This document shows positions 49,661-60,162 of a stretch of DNA of 64,000 bases, piece after piece. The notes under the pieces were generated by a model that saw only the letters and a list, made by a program, of their open reading frames with translations, did no database searches and was not told the DNA's origin. The stretch comes from Panorpa germanica (taxonomy: Eukaryota; Arthropoda; Insecta; Mecoptera; Panorpidae), in contig OY783217.1 in the NCBI GenBank assembly GCA_963678705.1, forward strand, positions 3,472,001-3,536,000. Reading direction: 5' to 3'. The position numbers and the translations under genes were made by a program. The first letter of the stretch is position 1. Each line of letters opens with the position of its first letter.

Positions 49661-50481
49661 CATCTAGATTTCAAGTTTTCAGAATTGGCAATTCTAGTCA
49701 CATTCGTGTTTTAATTTAAGTTTAGATAATTTAGTTGGTGCGCATGCGTCTTTAGTAATATAAATTTTGATAGATCAACAGTTGGACAAAATTGAAGGTG
49801 AAATAATTAAAATTGCTATTTTTAATAACAATTAGTAATAGAAATTATTTTTATTTCTTTATTTTTTACAAACTGACATTAAACTTCTTTTTCTACTTCT
49901 ACTGCATTTTGACAACACCAACTATTTTACCTTTGGAGAAAAGAAGTATGCGCAACTTCCAGGCACTATAATAAATTGTTCATGTTTATCGAACAATATT
50001 TAATTTTACATATATTATCTTAAAATCGTATGTAAGATGTCTGCTGCCTTATCTAGACCATCGGCGAGTATATCTCTACACATCTTACAATTAGATTAAC
50101 TTTTCAATATAAAATGTACTAATATAAAACAGATCTTCAAAGTACTCTTACAGAAGCTTCACAGATGGTCGATTAAATTTGTTTTAAGGTTTGTTCAAAA
50201 CTTTAGCAATACTACGATATCGAATATCAATAAGTTATTAAAAAAAAAATGGAATAATTAAAAAAGTTTTTATCGAAAATATATAGAAAAACTTCAATAA
50301 GTACCTAACTGTTAATAAATTAGAAGTTTCTGGTGTTTTTCCTGTGGCTATAAGCAAGGCAAGTAATCAATAAAAATTTAACTTAATATTTACTTAGACT
50401 TTAAACAGAAACTTTGATATAAAATATTTAAGATAAATATTAGATAAGCACAAACAAAACTTTCTCGAAATATAAATATAC

Positions 50482-50566
50482 CTCATTAATAATAAAGCCG
50501 CTGCAAACAAGATCCGGTTGACCTATTGCTGTAGCTTCAGCAAAATGTACTCCTTCAGGGATGTAG
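50482..50566 (-). CDS. Candidate small internal exon, protein family not recognised
   Basis: Seen on the minus strand: the acceptor ttatccttag, 85 nt, then the donor GAG followed by gtatat. After one base that completes a codon it reads 28 open codons: YIPEGVHFAEATAIGQ followed by PDLVCSGFIINE. The composition is protein-like and richer in GC than the flanks. It ends in phase 0, whereas the candidate exon at 36656-36787 starts in phase 1. The two therefore cannot be spliced directly to each other: either at least one exon is missing between them or they are unrelated. Both contain a PEGV motif, which may be coincidence. No function is assigned. The chance of an 84-nt open frame between splice-like sites in 64 kb is not negligible, hence the moderate confidence. 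Confidence 0.45.
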
Positions 50567-51856
50567 CTAAGGATAAATAACAAAATGGTATCTTTGAATT
50601 AAGGCAGGACTTAATTAATGCGAATCATTTTCGTTCATCATACTAACTACTACAATTTGTATAAACGATTCTACTCTTTAAATATTTAAGTCACAGTAGA
50701 GTAGTTTCACTTAGTACAAAACTATACAACATGATATTAATAAATGAAAATCTCAAACCACCTGACTACACCCATGCACTCGTACTTATATAAAATATAA
50801 AAACTTTTCTCCACAGCTAAATATCATTATTTTAATTTTTATTTTCACAAAAATGCAAATTGCCTCATTAGATTCTGCAATTAAAAATAACTGTTGATTA
50901 GTTTATTTTTATAACGAACACTTTTAGCATTTAAGAAATGAAATTTTATACAAATATTTACATTTATTAAAAATTATTGTTACTAAAAAAATGTGGCAAA
51001 TTACAAAGAGGGGTAAAACTGTTTAACAGTTTTCATACTTCCAGGTTTCTCTTTTAATTTCCCGGGAAATTTCTACAAAAGCAAAACATTATTTAAAATT
51101 GTAATGGTTTTGAAGTGGAGTACCTCGTATATACTCGTGGATATTCGTGCTTTAGCAAGTGGCTAGGAATCTGGTGTTGTTTTTGACTGTAAAGAAAACA
51201 GTAGGTTGATATGAATCCCCAACAAGATCCAGAACAACAGCATGTTTTATTCAACGTAGCCACGGCCACGGTGCGAATAGGTCCATACAATACTCTTTCA
51301 TAAATGAATGGACTTAAGTTTTATTAAGCTTTGAAAATATACCACAACGCACTTAGTTGAACAGTTGCCGTAACTCAGATATTTCATTATTGCCATTAAT
51401 ATATACATATACATATCATCTTTGATTTTGTATATGTCTATGTTCTTGATAAAGAATAAAATGATATTTTCATTGTGTAACATTCAGTTCTTTGTTAAAC
51501 TAATATTGTTTATTATATAATAATTTTTATACACCTTGACACAACTGGACTTTTACTAATGATATCTTAAGTTCAGCACGTTTCTGGTCTTTAAATGTGT
51601 CCGTACCATAAGTCTGTTTCTCATGTTGAATACGATAATTATCAACGACACCGATAGCTCAACCATACAGAGCAGTATCGTACATTGATAAACATGTTAA
51701 GATGAAGATTTAAAGATAAAATAAGTTAGTTGGAGCAAATGGAATGTTTTAAAACATGCCAGTAAGTAGAATTTGTACAAAACTTAATATGTTTTCTATA
51801 TATATATATGACTTTTCGAAGATAACTTGAATTGTAATCGAATAAGATATTAAATT
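50567..51856. other. AT-rich non-coding block
   Basis: On the minus strand a 26-codon frame with a signal-peptide-like start (MLLFWILLGIHINLLFS, 51243 to 51163) is present; its stop comes at once after it, so it is not called as a gene. Confidence 0.45.
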
Positions 51857-51866
51857 AGTACAAATA

Positions 51867-52169
51867 TATGAATATTATATTGAAGAACGCTTAGATTGAA
51901 GAACGAAGAAAATAGAAGTAGATACTGGGTGGACGGGGAACAAAAGAAGTGTAGAGGTCAAGGAAGGCAAAAGGTTGGAAATTAAGGTACAGGCAAAAAG
52001 GAAGGAGAAGCAGGAAACGGTAAAGGGAACAGAAAGCGAGACGGTAAAGAGAAGAAGAAGCAGAAAATACTGTGGAAAAGAGAAAGATCTAAAATAGTTA
52101 AGATTAATTTTAACTTGAAATCGTAAATTGTAAAGTCGAAAGCCAAACAATTAATAATATAATATATAT
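51867..52169 (+). mobile_element. Second 5'-truncated copy of the same LINE
   Basis: Seen: a perfect 10-bp direct repeat AGTACAAATA at 51857-51866 and 52170-52179 brackets a 303-bp purine-rich insertion. The plus strand reads TLRLKNEENRSRYWVDGEQK then KCR (from 51887), the same region as RFRLGNEEKGNRY in the copy at 43.5 kb, followed by a stop. A deletion relative to that copy joins this to the 3' untranslated region. The end, TAAAGTCGAAAGCCAAACAA followed by TTAATAATATAATATATAT, matches the 3' end of the other copy. The long minus-strand open frames over this segment are shadows of the pyrimidine-rich complement. Confidence 0.85.
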
Positions 52170-52179
52170 AGTACAAATA

Positions 52180-53628
52180 CAAATATTGTCGAGCTTCACA
52201 TGTATGGAAACGTAACAACCGCTGCTACGAAATGTCTGATACGAGTATGTAAAGAGAAAAACAGATATACCATCTCTAATATACAACCAACCATAAAATG
52301 TCCTCAAAGGAAATCTATAAATAGTAAAATCAGATTGGAAGTAAAGAGAACATTCGTTTTCCAGTGAATTATCATGTTCTAGGAAAATCAAGTTTATCAC
52401 TTTACTATCTACTAGACATGGCTGTGTCAGTAGTACCAACATTGGTTTAGATAAAGACCCTAGAAAAAGAGGACTAGAGCCACTAGCCAAGTAACCCAAG
52501 CAACAAACCAACCAAGCAACCTAGTAACATATACAAGATGAATATCTCCCAAGCGATTGCACGTTCAATGTTTTTAGCTGCGTTCGAGTTTACTGAAAGA
52601 TAACTGAAACTGATTCGAAAACTTTATGTGTTTGTATTTCCTTATTCTTTTTCTAATAAAATATCTATATATGCATTATGTAAATTATATATATGTATGT
52701 GTATAAAATAACGACTTTTATACTTACTTTCAATGAAATAGCAAATCTTTTACGTTGTATAAAAACGTAATTCGTTTTGTGGTGTTCTGGAATGACATTT
52801 CTAAAGATTGAATGCTAAACAAAATCTTAACTCTTAGTTTATTTGAATTTATTTTATATAAGCTTTGTTGTTATATAAACGTACTACGGGGTATCTATAT
52901 CTTTCGAATTATGGTAAGTACGTACTCATAAATTGTTATCTCATAAATGTTAAAAAGTGATTTTCTGCAATATAGACCCGGTCTTCTGCAACCATTTTAA
53001 CATGTAATATTTATTTTTATGGGTTCATAAAAATGCTTCTATTGAATTATAAAAATAGTATTGTAATAGAATAACATAGGTTTATCAAAATACCGAAATA
53101 AAGTATTTAATTTTTGTTTCTATTTAATCTTCAAAGATGTAATAATCCTGGTTTTCCTTGTTGTCATGTAGAGTCTTAAGCAATAAGATTAGAGTTGTTA
53201 AACACTTAATGTTTCTTGGTGTTAACCATTAGAATTTGTAATCTTTTGACCACCACAAAACTAATACAAACAAACGTAATCCTATGGATTTGTCAAACTA
53301 AACAATTGATCATATTCTAAGCAAACAACTACGATTATGTACAACATTAACCGCGCGTATATATCTGCGTTTTCTGCGTAAAGGCTGTTAACTTCAAAAT
53401 CGTAGTTTTGCGAAAAAACCGATTGAATAATTTCGGCGCTGCGTTTTAAATAACGGACAATGTCTTACTTGCTCTGCTGATTATTGCCTTTTACCAACAT
53501 AGCAAAGTTAAAAAAGTCCTTGATTGGGACATAATTACTTTGATACCCCTATGTTTGTGTTTTGTTTCACATATGCCAAAAATCTACTGATGAATCTTTT
53601 TTTCTGTATTGGATATTGGAAGCGAACA
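52180..53628. other. AT-rich non-coding block
   Basis: Nothing recognised. The minus frame at 52110-52511 overlaps the LINE end and has no conserved motif. Confidence 0.5.
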
Positions 53629-53882
53629 TCCCAGTAAACCTTTTGGAGTCACTTTGCCTTCATATTGAAGATGCGCATGATTTTTTTGTCATGAAAGAGT
53701 TAATTTACAGTTCACTTTACATAGTCGTTCATATAAAATGTCTATTTTATCGGCTACAAATGACGAAACCACTCCTTCTGTCGGAATACAAATGAAGATA
53801 AAGTTGATGCAAACTATAATTGAAGTACAATAGTGATAGAAATGTCACAAAATGGGACACTTCACCAAATTGTTTACTGGGA
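53629..53882 (-). mobile_element. 254-bp repeat family C, copy 2
   Basis: Same element in the opposite orientation: starts TCCCAGTAAACCTTTTGGAG and ends ACCAAATTGTTTACTGGGA. It is the same length as copy 1. The plus strand reads IPVNLLESLCLHIEDAHDFF then VMKELIYSS and, near the end, KPLLLSEYK. TA follows the right end (53883-53884); the left flank is CA. Confidence 0.75.
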
Positions 53883-53884
53883 TA

Positions 53885-54770
53885 GATATATACAATTTCC
53901 AATAGAATTATAACCAATATATGAGTCCCTCGAAAATCAAATGAATGTTATTTATTTCATTAAAATTTAAAGAGTACAAAAATTTGAAAATATAGAAAAA
54001 ATCTCTATAACCCATAAATATGTAATAATAATATATTCAATCGTTATAATTAAGAAAACACATAAGACATTAATAAAGTTAATGTAGAAACTGTCTAAAG
54101 AGAAAAAGAGTTCTACAAAAGTACGAGTAAAATACGCGACATATATATAAAGTAACAGATAAAACCCAAGAGTTAGTAGTAAGGACTGCCAACTTAAAGA
54201 TTAAATATGTCCCCAAGGCAATATTCAACACACAAGTGATAACAAAAATAAAGAAGCATAATACAGCCAACCTAAGAGATACACATTTAGTTATATAAAA
54301 AAAAGTATCAAACATTTACAAAAGTTTATTGCTAACAAAAGCACAAGAAAGACCTTTTTTTAATGAGATAAATGAATATATTTTTGTTTATTTTATTTAG
54401 TGTTTTGTAAAGTGTTTTTTACTAGCTTTAAATTACGTTGTTTTTAAATATTTAGTTGAATTTATAAAAAATGTTTTTATTACCAAAAGTTTTGTTTAAT
54501 ATCTGTTGTTTGTCTATGTTTTTTATAGAGGTATAGATAACGTTCGCAATGAATAAATGAACTGCTTTACTTATGGTTTTCTATTCCTAAAAAGTGTTGC
54601 CAATCTTTTGCATTTTTCTTTGGTTAAGAGCGGACATATGGTTGCCTTAAGACAATTATGTTCTTGTCGTAGAAAAAGAACGCTAATAACGTTGTCTAAA
54701 GACAGACTTGTCGCAAGTTTGCGCAATATCATACGGTTGCTTTGAATGCTCAAACTACTCGATTATTCTC
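53885..54770. other. AT-rich non-coding block
   Basis: Open frames on both strands at 54557-54753 mirror each other and have no recognisable motif. Confidence 0.5.
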
Positions 54771-55520
54771 TTAAGGGGGAGAAGTGAGTGGGTAAGGTTT
54801 CAACTTTTTTTTTTATTAATTTTTTTATTTATTTATATTATTGTAAAACATATTAAGTTTATTGTGTTGTTTGAAGTCGATTGGGGTAAAACTGTCGGAG
54901 ATATAGAGTTTTAAGTCTTCACCTCTCTGGTCTGCTTTTGTGTTACTTTGAAACTTTTAAGCGCGGTTTCTCACACATAGCTTTTTCAGAGTCGGTGCCA
55001 TCTCTAGATCAAAAACTACTGGACCGATTCTTTTCAAATTTTACACCCTCTTTCTTTACATAAATGCCCAAGTAACGTTGTCGTTTTTTTTTAATATTGT
55101 TTATTGCATTTTATTGTGTTTTTTTATTGTAAATTTTAAAATAACAAGTTTCTGATTTTTTTCATGAAAAATCGGTATTTTGACTTTTAAGTGCTGTAAA
55201 ATATTGAAAAGTGAATAAAAAAAAAACCTCGACAGCGTTACCTGCAGAAACTTATCAAGTAAAGAAATCATTTTTGTTTTTTGGTTTCAAATAATCCAGT
55301 GATGAGTTATGAGTGGCACCGCAATGTTACTTTTTCTAGTGACGTCTGCGGAGATTCGCTATCAATGCCTCATTTCTTGATATTTATTTATGAAAATTTC
55401 ACAATGTATTCTTCAAATGTCATTTTATCATTTAGTAATTATAGAAATTATTATATATTAACTGTGTCGTTAAAAAACATTATCGAAAATATGTTTCTTT
55501 TTTACCGTTTTGACCTTACG
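54771..55520 (-). mobile_element. TTAA-flanked repeat family B, copy 3
   Basis: In inverse orientation to copies 1 and 2: it begins TTAAGGGGGAGAAGTG then GGTAAGGTTTCAAC and ends CCGTTTTGACCTTACG. It contains TAGCTTTTTCAGAGTCGGTG and other blocks complementary to copies 1 and 2. It carries the plus-strand 85-codon frame 55281-55538, homologous to the minus-strand frame of copy 1. The outer TTAA is present only on the left side. Confidence 0.72.
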
Positions 55521-56283
55521 TTGATAATATTGAAGTAAGATGGCAGTCAAGAAAGCAGCAGTAGTTTTTAGTGAATAATCATTTTTTTTATTATTGTCTA
55601 CAATAGTAGGATTTAAAAAAATCACTTTTTCGACTTTTTCGAGTTGTTCAAATCATAAAAGACTATTTAATACGAAACTGCAGCTTTTATGTTAAGACGA
55701 AACGAATGTAAACACACCATAATTTAGTTTTTATTTTAAAATATATACAAAATATTGAACCGTGTGAATATTTTGCAAGATTCCACGTACTAAATAAAAG
55801 AATTTAATAAAGTATACTTGCAGGTGCATGTACAGGTGTTTATGTCGGATGGATATACAGGTTATATTTTCTATTTTATACAAATTTTCTTATTTCTTTT
55901 TGTAAAATTGCTCGTTTTACGTTATCCAGACTGTTTTTATAAAACTAGCTCCAATACTTATGGGTTATTCATGTATTATAACACATTTCGTTACAATATA
56001 TACATATACATGTGTGTGTTGAACAGTTAGATGCAACTGATAATATGTTTAGCATATAATAGAGATCAGTTATATACGTCATATTGTTTCCACTTCTTAA
56101 GTACCTTGGCGTAAACAGGGTGATTACAAAACTAGCATCACTGGTGCAAGCAATAATTCTCCTCAACATCAACTGCTTTCTATGTTCAAATAAATGTTTT
56201 AATGCAAAATATTTTAGGAGAATGTCAAATGCTTGCGCTAAAATATTGGCTGTTCCTTTCAGTGACAGATCAAACACAGCTGT
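55521..56283. other. AT-rich non-coding block
   Basis: No recognised gene. ACAGGGTGATTACAAAAC at about 56117 recalls the CAGGGTG repeat ends but has no partner nearby. Confidence 0.5.
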
Positions 56284-56291
56284 AGTTATAT

Positions 56292-56472
56292 CAGGGCCGG
56301 ATTTGTAGGTGTGGAGGCCCTGTGGCAACGAAAGGGCGAAGGCCCATAATTTTTTTCCGAATAAAAGGAACAATTTTTTTCAGTCAAGTCTTTCAAAAAT
56401 TTATTGCTTTTATCTCTATTGTGGAGGCCCCGGGACAGTAGCCCTGCCTGCCCTCCCTCAAACGCAGGCCTG
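56292..56472. mobile_element. 181-bp hAT-like MITE
   Basis: Seen: it starts CAGGGCCGGATTTGTAGG and ends in the complement of CAGGCCTGCGTTTGAGGG. Flanks AGTTATAT (56284-56291) and AGTACTAT (56473-56480) agree at six of eight positions, as expected for an old 8-bp duplication. The motif GTGGAGGCCC occurs near the left end and again near the right end (56422). It is GC-rich against an AT-rich background and has no coding capacity. The CAGGGCCGG start is common in hAT MITEs. Confidence 0.75.
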
Positions 56473-56480
56473 AGTACTAT

Positions 56481-58442
56481 AGTTGAACATTCTCTATTTG
56501 ATTAAGTAGTAAAGTAACTTATAAATACAACTAAACAAAATTACAATGCAAATAAACTTGTCGAATACCGTTGGAATACTTGTAATTCGAATATTGTTAA
56601 ACTCAATATTCTGATATGTCTCACTAATAAACTGGAGTCAACTCCTTTCGTACTTATGGAATACCCAGTATCTTTTTTTTACATATATATGTATATGTAT
56701 ATGTATATGTATACGTATACTTTACACAGACATTGGTTCTATAAAAATATAGTTCCGATATTATTCTAAAATGATAAATTACTAAAAACACAAAACAAAA
56801 ACCTGTCAATACTTCAAAATTTGTTGCCAAACAAAACTACCACATCCAATTCAGCTGCTCTTGCATTCTCCTCTCGCAGATGATTTCTAACACCGTACAG
56901 CAGCTTCTACGGTAGACCAGTCACTAGTCAGCATCTCCACACCCCACCCCACCCCATCCAACTATACTGCACCCCCTACACCCGCTCGTCGCTGCCCAGA
57001 CAAATATCATAAATATAACAGATACACAATGCTACAGATACAAATATGTTGGAAACGTGATGAAAATATTCAATTAGATGTTTATTTGTATGAGTCTGAT
57101 TTATTTATGATTCTACTTCAATTTATATTTTTGTTTTATTTTTTGTAATTTATAATTCGTCATGTATTTAATGTCCACGTACCGATATTTGTTTCAGTGG
57201 AATCGAAATGTTAATACAGCTGGAAAGATAGTAGTTTTAAGCGCATTGGCGATGCAGAATCCAATCAACGATGACCCAATATAATGTCGATGCGTAATAT
57301 ATATAGGCTACACCACTCTTTATTAGATATATGATTATACAATGCATATAATTAGCTGAAATAAACAACCACCCGAGTAGAAATGTTACCCGATCAGGCC
57401 CTGACAGGGTTGCTATTAGGAAGACACAATACACTATTAGGAAGAGTTATATTCAGAAAGAGCTTGCATGTTGAAAAAACATTATGAGATGTAGTTGGTT
57501 TTAATTAACGACTATATTGAAAAATAGAACAGATGAAAAAATCTATGCACATTTTGAAAAATTGGAACTACCTGAAAAGCACCAGTACATGATAATACTT
57601 AAAAATCTTAATCAACTGACTGGATGCTAAATATATTTCAAAATATATCAATGGAATATCCCGGTATGTCATATATTCTCCCAGCTTAAAACTTTTTATC
57701 TGAAAGTAGTTTTATATTATAAAATGGATTCTAAATTGTAGAAAATGCAACGCATAAGTGACTTTATGTTATTGTCATAATTTCTGCCAGCAACCGCCGC
57801 GCCGACAGTTCTGGAAGCGTCTTTTTGATTTATATCTGAAACAAATCCCAGTTAAAATACAAGAACCGGGCCAAACACCCTGAAACTACTCATCCCTCTA
57901 CGAATGTATGGGGTAAAACATCCCCCTCGCCCCTAAACTACCACTGCCGTCATCACAACAACTTAAACCTGCCGAGAACTGTAACTATGCCAGCACTAGG
58001 GGATGGGGTGTAAGCAAAGAGGTAGTGAGGAGGGTGGTACTCATATTGGTTTAGTACAGTAAGAGAAGACCTGTGCTAATGCTGGAATATGAGAACGTAT
58101 TATTTGCAGCACGGATCATTTGATGTTCTAGTACACAGCTGAAAAGTACTCGGACTGTGTTTCATACAGTTCTTGCTGCAGATAAATTGAAACTACGGAT
58201 AGTTTATTTTTTAAAAAACTTTTTAAATCAAAATTTTATTGCAAACTTCAACAGCTAACTAACAAATAGAAAATTTGATTTTCTTAAATTGTCAAAAGTA
58301 TCGTTATCTTATTTGAACACTTCAATTTTACTCCAAGTTATTACGAGGAAAGCTTGGTTGCTTTATTTCTTTAATTGAAGTAATCACAAAAAGTAATTTG
58401 TATTTCATTTTCACAACTTTATGAATTTGAAACTCTCAAGCA
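56481..58442. other. Non-coding block with GC-rich patches
   Basis: C-rich patches at 56936-57000 and 57785-58040 stand out from the AT-rich background. No splice-bounded frame with a known domain was found in them, so they could be regulatory, an untranslated exon, or old repeats. Confidence 0.45.
56686..56720. repeat. (ATGTAT)n repeat
   Basis: Imperfect tandem TATATGTATATG units that merge into an alternating purine-pyrimidine tract (tatacgtatac). Confidence 0.85.
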
Positions 58443-58686
58443 CCTGAGTAAACAATTTGGTGAAGTGTCCCTTTTTGTGACGTTTCTATCCCTATTGCAC
58501 TTCAATTATAGTTCACATAAACTTTATCTTCATTTGTATTCCGATAGGTGGAATGGTTTCGCCATTTGTAACCGATAAAATATACATTTCATATGAACAA
58601 TTGTGAGAGACTGAACTCTTTCATAACAAGAAAATCATACGCATCTTCAATATGATGTCAAAGTGACTCCAAAATGTTTATTGGGA
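58443..58686 (+). mobile_element. Repeat family C, copy 3 (diverged)
   Basis: CTGAGTAAACAATTTGGTGA at the left and CAAAATGTTTATTGGGA at the right align with the ends of copy 1. The inside matches over its length (GTATTCCGATAGGTGGAATG; CATACGCATCTTCAATATGA) with small deletions. Both termini carry substitutions, so this is older than copies 1 and 2. Confidence 0.72.
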
Positions 58687-60052
58687 CTGTTGCTTCTTTG
58701 TTGTGAAAATAAATTTTTAAATAAATCCGAAAATATGTAATTCATTTAACCATATAAATGTACAACTCTGTTAATTTAATAGTCTTACGGCAAATATTAT
58801 TTATATTTTTATTATTGTTGTTTCTGTGCTGTTCTTTTTTGCAGTGCAGCTTTAGCCTAAGAAAGAGGCGTCTAAAGCATTTTCTGGACAATTCTTTTTC
58901 AAGGCATATTGTACAATCAATGAATTCACCTTGAGCAAGGTGGTTTTGTCGTTGCTATAATACTTAGTACACATTAGGAATGGGTTCGACTTTAGCACCA
59001 TTTTTGCACATGATTCCTTCTATTATCTTTTTCTATAAAAGAAAAACTAAGGCTTTCTGTGGAAAAATCAACATATAGCATAGCATATAGAATTCTTATT
59101 ACTATAATAAATAAGAAGCGAATTATGTCAGTTTTCCAGATCATTTGTTTATGAATCTATCTAATAAATAAACCAAATGGTAAATGTGACTATATGTATT
59201 ATGAAGATGGAACTTTCACGTCTTCATTATATATATGTGTGTATAATACATACATACTCGCAACGCTGTCTGTCTCGGAAAAAGCGTTCCACGAAAAATC
59301 GTTCAGAAACGGAAAATTGATTGATTTATTTAATGGCAATGAAAGTTAAAAAGAAAATGGTATTATTTAAGAAAATTTGAAAGAAGATATTTAAGAGATA
59401 TGATTATATTCACTTCTAATTGTGATCTATCTATTTTAATACAAACGAATATTGCGTGGGTTGAATTCGATTTGAATTTTCGATAAATTGGATGGGTGAG
59501 GACAAAGGACATTTTTCTTGTAGGCGTTTCTAGTCATTAAATGTATAACATTTTTATTCTCGGAATATCTTCAATATTAAACACAATAGCTGGTTTTAAA
59601 TAGATTCAGATTTGATTTTGTAAATATATATTTATGTTACATAAATACAAATGCTACAAACACCAATAAGAACGTTGCTTTAGTACGTAAAGAAAAATCA
59701 AGTACAGTTTTACATATTTAAATTTAGAATAGAAAAAGAAAACCTATGTTACGCCTTACATCTATTAATTAAATAGAAAAGAAAACCACCCTTTAAAGCT
59801 TTCCATCTTTTCAAAACTCCTAAAATAGATAAATTGTTCCTTCCACAGTTACTTTCACTTCCTCGATGTTAATCAATCACCGTTAACTGTCTATAACCTA
59901 AAAAAAAAATACATCGTGAAAACTCAGAAGAAGTTTTTCCATCTCCTACAATTAATTATTGAACGTATATATTTCGCAATACTGTATAAGATTTAGACTA
60001 TAGAATATAGATATATATCGTATATATAATTAGTATCATTATATTGTTCCAG
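58687..60052. other. Intron immediately 5' of the Dpr exon
   Basis: AT-rich, no repeat or gene recognised. It ends in the polypyrimidine tract and acceptor (atattgttccag) of the exon. Confidence 0.6.
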
Positions 60053-60162
60053 CTGCTCCAGAACGTCCCTATTTTGATGACGTCAGTCCCAGGAACGTAA
60101 CAGCAGTGGTGGGGCAACCAGCTACATTGAAGTGTCGCGTCAAACATAAAGGGGACCGCACG
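60053..60162 (+). CDS. Internal exon of a dpr-like gene, first part of Ig domain 1
   Basis: Seen: a 110-nt exon after a T-rich tract ending ttccag, followed by the donor gtaagt. It starts with two bases that complete a codon and then reads 36 open codons, ending in phase 0. The peptide begins APERPYFDD, carries the glycosylation site NVT, then VVGQPATLKCRVK with the B-strand cysteine of an Ig fold, and ends GDRT. Family knowledge: Dpr proteins are neuronal cell-surface proteins with two Ig domains that bind DIP partners in synaptic recognition. Their first domain starts with PYFD, then PRN(V/L)T, a VG turn and CRV, and continues VSW in the next exon, which fits the phase-0 end here. GC content is clearly above its surroundings. 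The dpr paralogue cannot be assigned from 36 residues. No neighbouring exon was found, so both flanking introns are long: at least 3.8 kb on the 3' side and, if no earlier exon was missed, up to 60 kb on the 5' side. Confidence 0.88.

Larger units (their letters stand above)
46184..50481. other. AT-rich non-coding block
   Basis: CACCCTGTA-type motifs at about 47892 and 49083 recall ends of insect repeats. A 55-nt minus segment at about 47998-48056 sits between splice-like sites but is too short to support. Confidence 0.45.

Noticed and set aside
51875..52218. Two long minus frames over the LINE tail
   Set aside because: Shadows of the purine-rich plus strand of the LINE copy; the plus frame carries the conserved residues.
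52110..52511. 133-codon minus frame
   Set aside because: Overlaps the end of the LINE copy on the opposite strand, has no recognisable domain, and is hydrophobic as expected of pyrimidine-rich DNA.
55969..56373. 134-codon minus frame
   Set aside because: Runs across the hAT-like MITE boundary and has a parallel open frame on the other strand; no motif.
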